A stretch of DNA of 64,000 bases from Sorangium cellulosum So0157-2 (GTDB lineage Bacteria > Myxococcota_A > Polyangia > Polyangiales > Polyangiaceae): NCBI RefSeq assembly GCF_000418325.1, contig NC_021658.1:1364001-1428000 (forward strand). Reading direction: 5' to 3'. Each line of letters begins with the position of its first letter. Position 1 is the first letter of the stretch. The translations under genes were made by a program, and so were the position numbers. Under the pieces are notes generated by a model. It had not been told where the DNA came from, did no database searches, and worked only from the letters and a program-made list of their open reading frames with translations. Below are positions 16,774 to 25,689 of the stretch, piece after piece.

Positions 16774-17754
16774 ATGGAACACGCTGTCCGCTTTCACCAG
16801 ACCGGCGGTCCGGAGGTCCTCTGCTGGGAGGAGGCCGCCGTCGGCAGCCCGGGTCCCGGCCAGGCCCGGGTGCGGCACGTCGCCGTGGGGCTCAACTTCG
16901 CCGACGCCTATTTTCGCAGCGGGCTCTATCCCGTGCCGCTCCCCAGCGGCATCGGGGTGGAGGCCGCCGGCGTGGTGGAGGCGGTCGGCGAGGGCGTCAC
17001 GAACGTCGCGCCGGGCGACCGGGTGACGTACACCGGCTTCCTCGACACGCTCGGGGCGTACTGCACCGAGCGGATCCTGCCCGCGGCGCCGCTGATCCGG
17101 CTGCCGGCCGGCATCAGCTGCGAGACAGCCGCGGCGATGACCCTGCGGGGCCTCACGTCGGCTTACCTGATGCGCCGCGTCTGGCCGCTCAAGGCCGGCG
17201 ACAGCATCCTGCTGCACGCGGCGGCGGGCGGCGTGGGCCTGATCGTCTCGCAGTGGGCGAAGCTCCTCGGCCTCGTGGTGATCGGCACGGTGTCGAGCGA
17301 CGCCAAGGGGGAGCTCGCGCGCGCCCACGGCTGCGACCACATCATCCATTCCGGCCGCGAGGACGTGGCGAGGCGGGCGCGCGAGCTGACCGGCGGGGCC
17401 GGCGTGTCGGTCGTCTACGACGGCATCGGCAAGGACACGTTCGCCGGCTCGCTCGCCTCGCTGAGGCGGCGCGGGCTGCTCGTGTGCCTGGGCACGGCCT
17501 CGGGCCCGGTCCCGCCGCTCGACGTGGCGCAGCTCGCGGCCAGGGGATCGGTGTTCGTCACGCGCCCGGCGCTCGCCGACTACATCGCCGATCCCGTCGA
17601 GAAGGGCGAGCTCGCGGGCGAGCTGTTCGGCCACGTCGCCGCGGGGCGGATCCGGATCGAGATCAACCAGCGATACAGCCTGGAGGACGCGGCGCAGGCG
17701 CACCGCGATCTGGAGTCGCGCAGGACGACCGGATCCTCGATCTTCGTCGTTTGA
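16774..17754 (+). CDS. NADPH:quinone oxidoreductase-like MDR enzyme
   Basis: 326 residues of the zinc-free medium-chain dehydrogenase/reductase group (Qor, zeta-crystallin). GroES-like N-terminal half with GVEAAGVVEAVGEGV, and a Rossmann half with HAAAGGVGLIVSQWAKLLG for NADPH. No structural-zinc cysteine cluster is present. It reduces quinones or enones; as a member of this operon it may reduce an alpha,beta-unsaturated intermediate. GGGGGAG precedes the ATG, 27 nt after the BKACE stop. Confidence 0.9.
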   Translation: MEHAVRFHQTGGPEVLCWEEAAVGSPGPGQARVRHVAVGLNFADAYFRSGLYPVPLPSGIGVEAAGVVEAVGEGVTNVAPGDRVTYTGFLDTLGAYCTERILPAAPLIRLPAGISCETAAAMTLRGLTSAYLMRRVWPLKAGDSILLHAAAGGVGLIVSQWAKLLGLVVIGTVSSDAKGELARAHGCDHIIHSGREDVARRARELTGGAGVSVVYDGIGKDTFAGSLASLRRRGLLVCLGTASGPVPPLDVAQLAARGSVFVTRPALADYIADPVEKGELAGELFGHVAAGRIRIEINQRYSLEDAAQAHRDLESRRTTGSSIFVV

Positions 17755-17810
17755 CGCATGAGATCGCCTGTTGGGCGCGTGCCCACGCACGCTGAACCCG
17801 GAGGACCAGA

Positions 17811-18716
17811 ATGACAAGCTCAAGCTCTGCCGGATTGGCCGCCGCGCGCGCGCCGGCGCGCGACTCCTTCCACGTCGAACCGCTCACCTGCACCATCGGC
17901 GCCGAGCTCGGCGGCGTCAGCCTGGCCGACGCCGCGCGCCACGACGCGCTCTTCGCCGAGATCAGGGCGCTCTTGTTGAAGCACCGGGTCCTGTTCCTGC
18001 GCGACCAGGACATCTCGCGCGCGGATCACGTCGCCTTCGCGAGGCGCTGGGGCGAGCTCGAGGACCACCCCATCGCCGGCAGCGATCCCGATCATCCGGG
18101 GCTGGTGCGCATCTACAAGGACGCGAACAGCCCGCCGGAGCACTACGAGAACTCGTATCACTGCGACGCGACCTGGCGCGAGGCGCCGCCGATGGCCTGC
18201 GTCCTGCGCTGCGTCGAGACGCCGGCGGTCGGCGGCGACACGGTCTGGGTCAACATGGTCGAGGCGTACGACCGCCTGCCCGAGCGCATCAAGCAGCGGA
18301 TCGCCGGGCTCCGCGCGAGGCACAGCCTCGAGGCCACCTTCGGCGGCACGATGGCGATGGAGAAGCGCCACGCGCTCAGGGCCAGCTACCCCGACGCCGA
18401 GCACCCGGTCGTGCGCACCCACCCGGAGACCGGCGAGAAGGTCCTGTTCGTCAACGCCTTCACCACGCATTTCGTCAACTTCCACACGCCGGACAACGTG
18501 CGCGTCGGCCAGGATTTCACGCCCGGGGCGGGCCACCTCTTGAGCTACCTGATCAGCCAGGCGGCGATCCCCGAGTATCAGGTCCGCTTTCGCTGGAGGA
18601 AGAACAGCGTCGCGATCTGGGACAACCGCTGCACCCAGCATTATGCCGTCCAGGATTACTGGCCTGCGGTGCGCAGGATGGAGCGCACGGCGATCCTCGG
18701 CGACCCGCCCTGCTGA
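17811..18716 (+). CDS. TauD/TfdA family Fe(II)/2-oxoglutarate dioxygenase
   Basis: 301 residues. Jelly-roll dioxygenase with the HxD iron ligands at H117/D119 (YHCDATW), the distal His in NRCTQHYAV and the 2-oxoglutarate-binding Arg nearby (RRMERT). Family members hydroxylate substrates such as taurine, 2,4-D or alkyl sulfates, often releasing sulfite or aldehyde. Substrate here unknown. GGAGG lies 7 nt before the ATG. Third gene of the BKACE operon, 56 nt after the oxidoreductase; together they look catabolic for a beta-keto or hydroxy acid derivative (inference). Confidence 0.9.
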   Translation: MTSSSSAGLAAARAPARDSFHVEPLTCTIGAELGGVSLADAARHDALFAEIRALLLKHRVLFLRDQDISRADHVAFARRWGELEDHPIAGSDPDHPGLVRIYKDANSPPEHYENSYHCDATWREAPPMACVLRCVETPAVGGDTVWVNMVEAYDRLPERIKQRIAGLRARHSLEATFGGTMAMEKRHALRASYPDAEHPVVRTHPETGEKVLFVNAFTTHFVNFHTPDNVRVGQDFTPGAGHLLSYLISQAAIPEYQVRFRWRKNSVAIWDNRCTQHYAVQDYWPAVRRMERTAILGDPPC

Positions 18717-18787
18717 GCGTGTCGCACCCGCGAACGCTGCCCGGTCGACAGGCCGCCTGGCCGGGTCTACCGTACCGATCTCCCGCG

Positions 18788-21067
18788 ATGCGAACGGCGG
18801 CGCGACCCCTGACCCGGCGACGAGCGCCCGCGCTCCCGGCGGCGCTCGCCGCCTGCCTGCTCGGCGGCGCTTGCTCGGAGGCGCCGCCGCCCCCGGCCGG
18901 CCAGGGCGGCGCCGGGCCGGGCGGCGCCGGCGCGACGTCCGTGACGACCACCTACGTGAGCGCCGGCGCCGGCTTCGGCGGCGCCCCGGAGGCGCTGCCG
19001 CGCTCGTTCGTCGTGACCGGCGTGGTCACGGACGGCGCGGCGCCGCTCGAGGGCGCCATCGTGATGCAGGCCGGCGGCGAGCCGGCCCTGGTCACCGGCC
19101 CGGACGGCGCGTTCTCCGTCGAGATCACGCGCGACATCCCGGGTCAGCCGACCGTTGTCGCGGCGAAGATCGGGTATCGGACCGACGGCATCGAATTCGA
19201 GGCTGTCCCCGACGGGCCGGTGGAGATCGCCCTGCGCGGCGTGTCGCCGCCGGACAACGCGCTCGGCTACACCTACGGTGACCCGGGCGAGGGCGATCCC
19301 CACAATTCGACGCGGTTCTGCGATCACTGCCACACGACGCTCGTGGCCCAGTTCCTCGAGTCGGGGCACGCGCGCTCGGCGAAGCGCCCGCTCCTCCAGG
19401 CCCTCTACGCCGGGGTCTCGCTGGCCCACGGCGACGAGGCGTCGTGCGCGGCCGCGGGCGGGCGCTGGAAGGCCGGCCGCGTCCCGGGGACCGAGGCCGG
19501 CGTCGCGATGCGGTGCTACCTCGGGAGCGGCGTGCTGCCGGACCTCAACCCGTCCTGCGGCGGCGCGGGGCGGCCGTCGTGCGACGACCCCGCGCTGCCC
19601 GCGGCGGAGCGGCCGGCGGCGTTCGGCGCGTGCGCCGATTGCCACGCGGCGGGGATCGACGGCCCCGCGGGCGGGCGCGACCTGCTCGACGCCACCGGCA
19701 TCGCCTTCGAGAAGGGCGACCACTGCGACGCGTGCCACAAGGTCCGCGACGTCGATCTGAGCAAGCCGCCCGGGGTCGCCGGCGCCCTGATGATCCAGCG
19801 CCCGCGGGAGCGGAGCTCCGCCGATCCTTCGTCGAAGCTGCTCGACGTGATGTTCGGCCCGCGGCCCGACGTGCCGAACAGGTTCATGGGCGGGAGCTAC
19901 CAGCCGAAGTACTCGACGTCGGCGTACTGCGGCGGCTGCCACGAGCAGAAGCAGGCGGCGCTCCTGCCGGGCGCGGCGCTCGACCCGGCGCGCTGGCCCG
20001 ACGGGCTGCCGATCCACGAGACGTTCTCCGAGTGGGCCGGGAGCGCGTGGAACCGCCCCACGTCGCAGTGCCAGGCCTGCCACATGCCGGAGACCCCTTC
20101 GCTGAAGAGCAGCGTCGACGTGACGACGGAGGCGAACGCGAGCGTCTCGCTCGGCTTCGTCCGCCCGCCGGGGTCGGTCCTCTCGCACGTCTTCCTCGGC
20201 CCGTTGCAGGGCGAGCCGCCGCTCCTCCGGGGCTCGGTCGAGGTCCGCGTCGCCGCCGCCTCGGTCGCGTCGGGCGAGCTCGAGGTCACGGTCGCGCTGA
20301 CGAGCGAGCTCGCGGGCCACGCGGTCCCGACCGGGGAGCCGATGCGCGCGCTCGTGCTCCTCGTCGCCGCGGAGGCCTGCGGCGCGCCCATGGCGCCGTC
20401 GAGCGGCATGACGGTGCACGACACGGGCGGCGCGCTCGCGGAGGCGCGCGTGGGCCAGGGCGCGCAGCTCTCGGGCGGGGCGCTCGCCTGGCCGGAGGGC
20501 GCGGCGCGCGCGAGGGCAGGGGACGTGGTGCGGGTCGTCCGCCCCACCGGCGCGTACGACGACTACACCGGCGTCGGCCGCTTCGCGGATCCGTCGCTCG
20601 ACGCGGCCGACAAGGGGCTCGAGATCCGCGCGCCGGTCGGCGAGGCGCGGGTGGTCGAGGCGGGCGGCGGCGCGATCGCGCTGAGCGGCGCGATCCCGGC
20701 GCAGGACGGGGACATCGTGTACCTCGGCGCGCCGGTGCCCGCGCCGCCGGCGGCTGTCGAGCGACCGGCGGCCGCGTTCGCCGGCGCCGCGGGCTACACC
20801 TTCGCCAAGGTGCTCGTCGATCCGGCGGGCGCGCGGCACGCGCCGCAGCACCGCGCCGTCGACATCGCCAGCGACAACCGCCTTCCGCCGGGGCACGTCG
20901 CGGTGACCTCGCACGGCTTCGCGGTCCCCGCGGGCTGCTCGGGGACGGCGAACGTCACGGCCACGCTGCTCTACCGGCCCGTCCCGCTCGCCCTCGCGCG
21001 CGAGCGGGGCGTCGACGCGCGCGATTACCTGGTCGACGTGGCCGCCTGGCCGGTGCCGCTCGACTGA
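18788..21067 (+). CDS. Pentaheme c-type cytochrome lipoprotein with carboxypeptidase-regulatory-like domain
   Basis: 759 residues. Lipoprotein signal ending LLGGAC, then a Gly/Ala linker, a carboxypeptidase-regulatory-like beta-sandwich (about 75-165: VTGVVTDGAAPLEGAIV, GPDGAFSVEI), then five CxxCH heme sites at about residues 177 (CDHCH), 281 (CADCH), 313 (CDACH), 380 (CGGCH) and 427 (CQACH). The C-terminal 300 residues are beta-rich without heme motifs (VPTGEPMRALVLLVAAE resembles the cytochrome c554-related fold). Probably an outer-membrane or periplasmic electron carrier. No partner porin or quinol dehydrogenase is adjacent. Confidence 0.85.
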   Translation: MRTAARPLTRRRAPALPAALAACLLGGACSEAPPPPAGQGGAGPGGAGATSVTTTYVSAGAGFGGAPEALPRSFVVTGVVTDGAAPLEGAIVMQAGGEPALVTGPDGAFSVEITRDIPGQPTVVAAKIGYRTDGIEFEAVPDGPVEIALRGVSPPDNALGYTYGDPGEGDPHNSTRFCDHCHTTLVAQFLESGHARSAKRPLLQALYAGVSLAHGDEASCAAAGGRWKAGRVPGTEAGVAMRCYLGSGVLPDLNPSCGGAGRPSCDDPALPAAERPAAFGACADCHAAGIDGPAGGRDLLDATGIAFEKGDHCDACHKVRDVDLSKPPGVAGALMIQRPRERSSADPSSKLLDVMFGPRPDVPNRFMGGSYQPKYSTSAYCGGCHEQKQAALLPGAALDPARWPDGLPIHETFSEWAGSAWNRPTSQCQACHMPETPSLKSSVDVTTEANASVSLGFVRPPGSVLSHVFLGPLQGEPPLLRGSVEVRVAAASVASGELEVTVALTSELAGHAVPTGEPMRALVLLVAAEACGAPMAPSSGMTVHDTGGALAEARVGQGAQLSGGALAWPEGAARARAGDVVRVVRPTGAYDDYTGVGRFADPSLDAADKGLEIRAPVGEARVVEAGGGAIALSGAIPAQDGDIVYLGAPVPAPPAAVERPAAAFAGAAGYTFAKVLVDPAGARHAPQHRAVDIASDNRLPPGHVAVTSHGFAVPAGCSGTANVTATLLYRPVPLALARERGVDARDYLVDVAAWPVPLD

Positions 21068-21090
21068 GCGGCGCGGGCGGAACAGCGTGC

Positions 21091-21111
21091 CTGTGACCCG
21101 AGCGGTCACAG
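21091..21111. promoter_or_regulatory. Inverted repeat after cytochrome gene
   Basis: CTGTGACC / GGTCACAG, perfect 8-bp arms with spacer CGAGC, 24 bp after the cytochrome stop. It could be a terminator stem without a T tract, or an operator for the next gene. Confidence 0.4.
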
Positions 21112-21335
21112 CCCACCTCGGCCGGGTCGGCGCGGCGGTCCGGGCACCGCCGCCCATTCCCCTCGGCCAGCCGCGAGCCCGCGGACCGGCGACGATCGTC
21201 CGAACGTGCTCTCCGAGCACCCGATCGTGCGCGACGGCGGCTCGCGCAGGACGCACTCATGGCGAGCATCCGCGCGGGCCCGCTGGCGAGCGGGCGCCCG
21301 CCGTCGACTGCGGGTGCGCCAATGGAGGACATGGT

Positions 21336-22208
21336 ATGCGCGACGTCTCGGTCATCGGTCTGGGTCTCATGGGTTGCGAGCTCGCTCGGGCGCTGCTCCG
21401 CGGCGGCTTCCGGGTCACTGTCTGGAACCGGACGAGCGCGAAGGCTGAGCCGCTCGTCGCGGAGGGAGCGGCGCTCGCGTCGAGCGTCGCAGCCGCGGTC
21501 CAGGCGAGCGCGGTCGTCATCGTCTGCGTCACCGACTACCAGGCGACGTACCGCGCGCTGGCGTCGACGGACGTGACCTCCGCCCTTGCCGGCAAGGTGC
21601 TCATCCAGCTGAGCACGGGGAGCCCGGACGATGCCCGCGAGGGCGAGACATGGGCGAATCAGCGGGGTATCGAGTACCTCGACGGAGCCATCCTGGCGAT
21701 CCCGAACCAGATAGGGAAGCCCGAGAGCGCCATCCTCGTCTCGGGCGCGGAGCCGGCGTACCGGAAGAGCAAGGCGCTCCTCGAGAGCATGGCCGGAACC
21801 GTGACGTACCTCGGGGGGCAGGTCGGCGGGGCGTCCGCGCTGGACCTCGCGTTCCTCTCGTACTTGTTCGCGGGCCTCGTGGGCTTCTATCACGGCGCTC
21901 GCATCTGCGAGGCCGAGGGCCTCCGCGTGGACCATTTCGGAGCCATGATGGCCGGCGCCGCTCCGGCCATCGGCGGGATGGTCAGGCGAGGTGGCGACGC
22001 CATCCACGCCGGAGACTACGAGAACCCCGAGGCATCGCTGGAGATCTGCGCGAAGGCGATGGACCTCCTCGTGCGCCAGGCGAGGGCCGCGAGGATCAAT
22101 GACGAGCTCCCGGCGTTTGTCGCGGGGCTCTTCAGGAGGGGAGTGGCGGCAGGCCACGGGAGCGAGGCGCCGGCCGCGCTCATCAAGGTGCTGCGCGCGG
22201 GCGCCTGA
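21336..22208 (+). CDS. Imine-reductase-like NAD(P)-dependent oxidoreductase
   Basis: 290 residues from the ATG at 21336 (GGAGG upstream). N-terminal Rossmann fold GLGLMGCELARAL with VWNRTSAKAEPLVAEGA, the signature of imine reductases within the 6-phosphogluconate/beta-hydroxyacid dehydrogenase superfamily. The catalytic Lys of beta-hydroxyacid dehydrogenases is absent; the equivalent helix reads GASALDLAFLS, with an Asp as in many IREDs. IREDs reduce cyclic imines with NADPH. The natural substrate is unknown. Stands alone between two intergenic inverted repeats. Confidence 0.8.
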   Translation: MRDVSVIGLGLMGCELARALLRGGFRVTVWNRTSAKAEPLVAEGAALASSVAAAVQASAVVIVCVTDYQATYRALASTDVTSALAGKVLIQLSTGSPDDAREGETWANQRGIEYLDGAILAIPNQIGKPESAILVSGAEPAYRKSKALLESMAGTVTYLGGQVGGASALDLAFLSYLFAGLVGFYHGARICEAEGLRVDHFGAMMAGAAPAIGGMVRRGGDAIHAGDYENPEASLEICAKAMDLLVRQARAARINDELPAFVAGLFRRGVAAGHGSEAPAALIKVLRAGA

Positions 22209-22277
22209 CTCGCTGAAACGGTCCGACGGTTCGATCCATTACGCTGACGAACAGCGGTTCAGCGCCGATCAGCCTGT

Positions 22278-22297
22278 TGACGACGCGTCTGTCGTCA
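22278..22297. promoter_or_regulatory. Inverted repeat downstream of imine-reductase-like gene
   Basis: TGACGAC / GTCGTCA, perfect 7-bp arms with a 6-nt spacer, 70 bp after the oxidoreductase stop and 199 bp before the FG-GAP gene. Terminator stem or operator; no T tract follows. Confidence 0.35.
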
Positions 22298-22495
22298 TCT
22301 GCGCTTCGAACGGCGCCATCGATGCATCGCGGCCGCCGTGCGCGAGCGATCGCTGGGGTGCGGCGTGACGGAGTACGTCCTCAGGTGGGCCGGAAAGGCG
22401 CCGCTGCTCGTGGACGCGGCGGCCGAGCATCTTGTGGATGGTCCGCGGCGCGCGGTCGATCGAGCGGACGCGCGCGGGTACAGTACCGAGGAGGG

Positions 22496-23734
22496 ATGTC
22501 GACGATGCCGAAGAGAATGGGGTTGATCTGGGGAGCTCTCGTGGCGCTGGGATCGATGCTGGGCGGGTGCAGCGACGAGGCGACGTCGCCCGTAGAGGCC
22601 AGCGGCGCGGGTGGCGGCGCAGGCGCGGAAGGCGGCGCGGGCGCGGGAGGGGATGCGGGCGGGGGAGGCGGCGCGGCCGGGGGAGAGGGGGGATACGAGC
22701 TGGCGGGCGCTTACCCTGCGAGCGGCGGGGATACGGCGCGCCTCGTGGCCATCGGCGACCTCGACGGCGACGGCGCGAACGACGTGATCCTGGCGGGCGT
22801 CGAGGCCGCTTCCGCCGTGGCGCTGCGCAACACGGGCGACGGCGCGCTCGAGCCCGTCGACACCATCGAGCTCGGCGGCGCCCCCTCGGGCGTCTTCCTG
22901 GCCGCGATCGATGCCGACCCGGCCCTCGACCTGGTGACCATCAGGGGCTGCGACGCCTTTCCGTGCGCCGCGGTCGAGGTCTACCCGGGGGTGGGCGACG
23001 GGACGTTCGATGCCCCGGTCGTGGCGCTGGAGGTGCCCGACGACGGGCTCCATGAGCCCATGATGGCGCACGCCGCGCTGGGCGATCTCGACGGCGACGG
23101 GCGCGCCGAGATCTACGCCTCCCAGGGCTCCGAGCTGTACGCCTGGCTGATCCGGCGGGGCGAAGACGGCAGCTTCACCAGCGAGAGCGTGCGCGCGCTC
23201 GATGCGCCGGCGCTCGTCGACCTCGACGGCGACGGCGAGCTCGACCTGGCGGGCGGGGCGCAGGACGCGGATCTGTCCTCCACCGTGGTGATCCGCAACG
23301 AGGGGGGCGGGTCGTTCCCCACGCCCGTGTCGGTGGCGGACACCGGGGCCTACGCGATGGCCACGGGCGATATGAACGCGGACGGCAACCAGGACCTGGT
23401 CGCGGTGAACTACTCGTCGCTCTCGCTGCTGCTCGGCGCGGGCGACGCGGCGACCTTTTCCCAGGAAGATTGGATGTTCGAGGCGCCCCTCCTGTCGCCG
23501 GTGGTCACCGACTTCGACGGCGATGGGGAGCGCGACGACGTGCTGGTCCTCCAGGGGGACAGGGTGAACGTGTTGATCGGCGATGGTGATACGTTCCGCC
23601 CCGCGCCCGCGATCCAGGTCGGCTCCGAGCTGCTCTCGCTCGCCGTGGCCGACATGAACGGCGACGCTCACCCCGACCTCCTGGTCACCCGGGGCGAGAC
23701 CGGCGATCTGGCTGTCCTGCTCTGGACTCCCTGA
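22496..23734 (+). CDS. FG-GAP/VCBS beta-propeller lipoprotein
   Basis: 412 residues. Signal peptide ending LGSMLGGC (lipobox), a Gly/Ala linker, then seven calcium-binding FG-GAP type blades, e.g. GDLDGDGANDV, GDLDGDGRAEI, VDLDGDGELDL, GDMNADGNQDL, TDFDGDGERDD and ADMNGDAHPDL. The count fits a seven-bladed propeller. Such surface proteins bind ligands or partners; no enzyme motif is seen. Start could also be the ATG at 22505. A TACAGT hexamer at 22479 lies just upstream and GAGGAGGG precedes the start. Confidence 0.88.
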   Translation: MSTMPKRMGLIWGALVALGSMLGGCSDEATSPVEASGAGGGAGAEGGAGAGGDAGGGGGAAGGEGGYELAGAYPASGGDTARLVAIGDLDGDGANDVILAGVEAASAVALRNTGDGALEPVDTIELGGAPSGVFLAAIDADPALDLVTIRGCDAFPCAAVEVYPGVGDGTFDAPVVALEVPDDGLHEPMMAHAALGDLDGDGRAEIYASQGSELYAWLIRRGEDGSFTSESVRALDAPALVDLDGDGELDLAGGAQDADLSSTVVIRNEGGGSFPTPVSVADTGAYAMATGDMNADGNQDLVAVNYSSLSLLLGAGDAATFSQEDWMFEAPLLSPVVTDFDGDGERDDVLVLQGDRVNVLIGDGDTFRPAPAIQVGSELLSLAVADMNGDAHPDLLVTRGETGDLAVLLWTP

Positions 23735-23783
23735 TCGCCCGGCCCGGCGAGGAGCGACGAGAAGCTCTTCCCGACCTCCGGCT

Positions 23784-25619
23784 TCAGGCCTCGTCTTCGT
23801 CTTCGTCTTCGTCCGTGCCGTCGTGCACGGCGGTCCCGGCGAAGAGCGCCGAGTGACGCACGAGCTCGATCGCGCCCTCGATGGCCGACCTCGGCGACGC
23901 GAGGGTGAGCTCGCCGTACGCGAAGCGGTATCCGTCGACCGCGCCCTCCTGCGCCACGAGCACGAAGCGGTCGGGCCCCTCCGGCGAGGCGATGATGACC
24001 GCGAACGGGGCCGCCGGCGGCGCCGTATCGCCGAAGAGAGCGCGCTGCGCCGCGCGGTCTCGCACCTCGTCGATGCCGAGGAAGCGAAACGTCCCCCACG
24101 AGAGGCCGTTCACCCGCTCGTAGAAGCGCGTGACGGCGGACGGCAGCGGCGCGCCGAGGTGCGCTTCCAGCCAGGCGATGTCCTCGGCGGAGGCGCCGCG
24201 GATCGGCGCGTCGTCGGACGGGAGGTGCCGGGCGCGGAGCGCGAGGAGGCGATCGAACCAGCCGTCGCGCGCGAGCGAGACCGCGACGCCGTCGTCCGGC
24301 GGCGGCGCGCCGAGCACCTCCGACGGGCACTGCACGAACTGCGAACCGTCGCACATCGCGCGCGCGTGGTGGCGGAGCCGGGACGCGAAGCGGAAATCTC
24401 CGAAGGCGCTCGAGTACGTCTCCTGCTTGACGCCGATGACGCTCGCCTCCGTCGCGAGCCACACGTCGAAGCCAGGGAACATCGGGCCCAGCGACGGCAC
24501 GTCGCCGATGTCGATGTAAAGCACCGGGTGGTCGCCCTCGCGATCGGGCGCGCCCGAGAGCATCCACACGCGGCGGTGCTCGCTGCCGCCGGGCACCAGG
24601 AACCCGTGCGCCATCGCGGGCACGTCGAAGTAGTGCGCCCAGCGCGCTTCGACCTCCCAGCGCACGCTGCCGTCCTCCTGCTCGACCGGCACGGGGTCGG
24701 CGGGAGGCCCGTCGCCTCCCCCGAACTCGGCCTTCGCGATGTCCCTGAGCGGCCGCGAGGTCCAGCGGAACGCGGGCTCGATGGCGAACCAGCCGAGGGC
24801 CGAGAGCCAGCGCGCGTCGAAGGCGAGCCACGCCCGAAGGCTCGGCGGAAGCGGCGCGCCGTTCGGGAGCACGAGCGCCGAGAGGACCTCCGGCGCGAGC
24901 GGGCGGAAGTCGTGGTCGTGCGCCGGCCAGGCTCCGCCGGCGGCGACGTCGACGCCGAGCGCCGACCAGCCCGCCTGCCGGACCTTCGCGATCACGAGCT
25001 CGACGAGCGCGGCGCCCTGCGGGCCGGGATCGTCGAGCGCGTCGAGGAAGCGGCGGTCGTCGCGGACCTTGGCGAAGAGGGGCTCGGCGCGGAGCGCGGC
25101 CCGGATCGCCTCGCGCCCGTCGTACCCGAAGCGCACGGCGTCGCGCACGAACCCGAGCGCGGCGTCGATGTCGTCGAGCTCGATGGCCACGCACGCGGCG
25201 TTGTAGAAGATCGCGGGGTTCTCCGGGCCGTGGGGCGCGCACGCGGCGAGGTACCTGCGGGCGCGCTCGGGGTCCTTGCCGAGGTGCGTGTTGTCGTCCT
25301 GCACCGCCCAGAGCGCATTGCAGTACGTGGCGAGGTCCGGGTTCTCGACCTGGAGGAGGGCGTCGAAGAGCACGAGCGCGTCGCGCGGCCGGGTCTTCAG
25401 CCACGCGAACGCGAGCTGGCTCACCGCGCGATGGAAGGCGCCGCCCCGGTACCCAGGGCCGGATCGCTGGAGCAGCGCGACGCGCTCGGCGTCGTCGAGG
25501 GCGAGGAGGGAGCGGGCGTGCGCCTCGTCGTCGGGGCTGAACGCGCTGCGCAGCGCGTCCTCGTGGGCGCCCCCGAGCGAGGCGCGGACGCGGGTGGCAT
25601 CGAGCCAGGGGTCGGACAT
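23784..25619 (-). CDS. Large TPR-like protein with C-terminal SMI1/KNR4 (SUKH) domain
   Basis: 611 residues, no signal peptide. The N-terminal 200 residues are helical repeats (NPAIFYNAACVAIELDDIDA is TPR-like). The middle has SLRAWLAFD and an immunity/knr4-like module, and about residues 490-590 read as SMI1/KNR4: AEDIAWLEAHLGAPLPSAV, FYERVNGLSWG, FRFLGIDEV. It ends in an acidic tail DEDEDEDEA. SUKH proteins are often immunity proteins against contact-dependent toxins but also general adaptors. No toxin gene is adjacent, so an adaptor role is equally possible. A -10 hexamer lies 9 nt before the ATG. Confidence 0.75.
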   Translation of the reverse strand: MSDPWLDATRVRASLGGAHEDALRSAFSPDDEAHARSLLALDDAERVALLQRSGPGYRGGAFHRAVSQLAFAWLKTRPRDALVLFDALLQVENPDLATYCNALWAVQDDNTHLGKDPERARRYLAACAPHGPENPAIFYNAACVAIELDDIDAALGFVRDAVRFGYDGREAIRAALRAEPLFAKVRDDRRFLDALDDPGPQGAALVELVIAKVRQAGWSALGVDVAAGGAWPAHDHDFRPLAPEVLSALVLPNGAPLPPSLRAWLAFDARWLSALGWFAIEPAFRWTSRPLRDIAKAEFGGGDGPPADPVPVEQEDGSVRWEVEARWAHYFDVPAMAHGFLVPGGSEHRRVWMLSGAPDREGDHPVLYIDIGDVPSLGPMFPGFDVWLATEASVIGVKQETYSSAFGDFRFASRLRHHARAMCDGSQFVQCPSEVLGAPPPDDGVAVSLARDGWFDRLLALRARHLPSDDAPIRGASAEDIAWLEAHLGAPLPSAVTRFYERVNGLSWGTFRFLGIDEVRDRAAQRALFGDTAPPAAPFAVIIASPEGPDRFVLVAQEGAVDGYRFAYGELTLASPRSAIEGAIELVRHSALFAGTAVHDGTDEDEDEDEA

Positions 25620-25628
25620 GCGCGCGAG

Positions 25629-25634
25629 AGCCTA
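25629..25634 (-). promoter_or_regulatory. -10 hexamer next to start codon of SUKH gene
   Basis: TAGGCT on the minus strand, ending 9 nt before the ATG at 25619. No Shine-Dalgarno sequence separates them, so the transcript is probably leaderless or nearly so. Confidence 0.35.
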
Positions 25635-25689
25635 TCTCCTTCGCCGCTCGTCCGCACCCCGCCGCGCGTCCGCGGCGCGCGGGCCTCTC

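Noticed and set aside
18767..21256. 829-codon minus-strand ORF
   Set aside because: Shadow of the pentaheme cytochrome gene in high-GC DNA; no motif or start signal.
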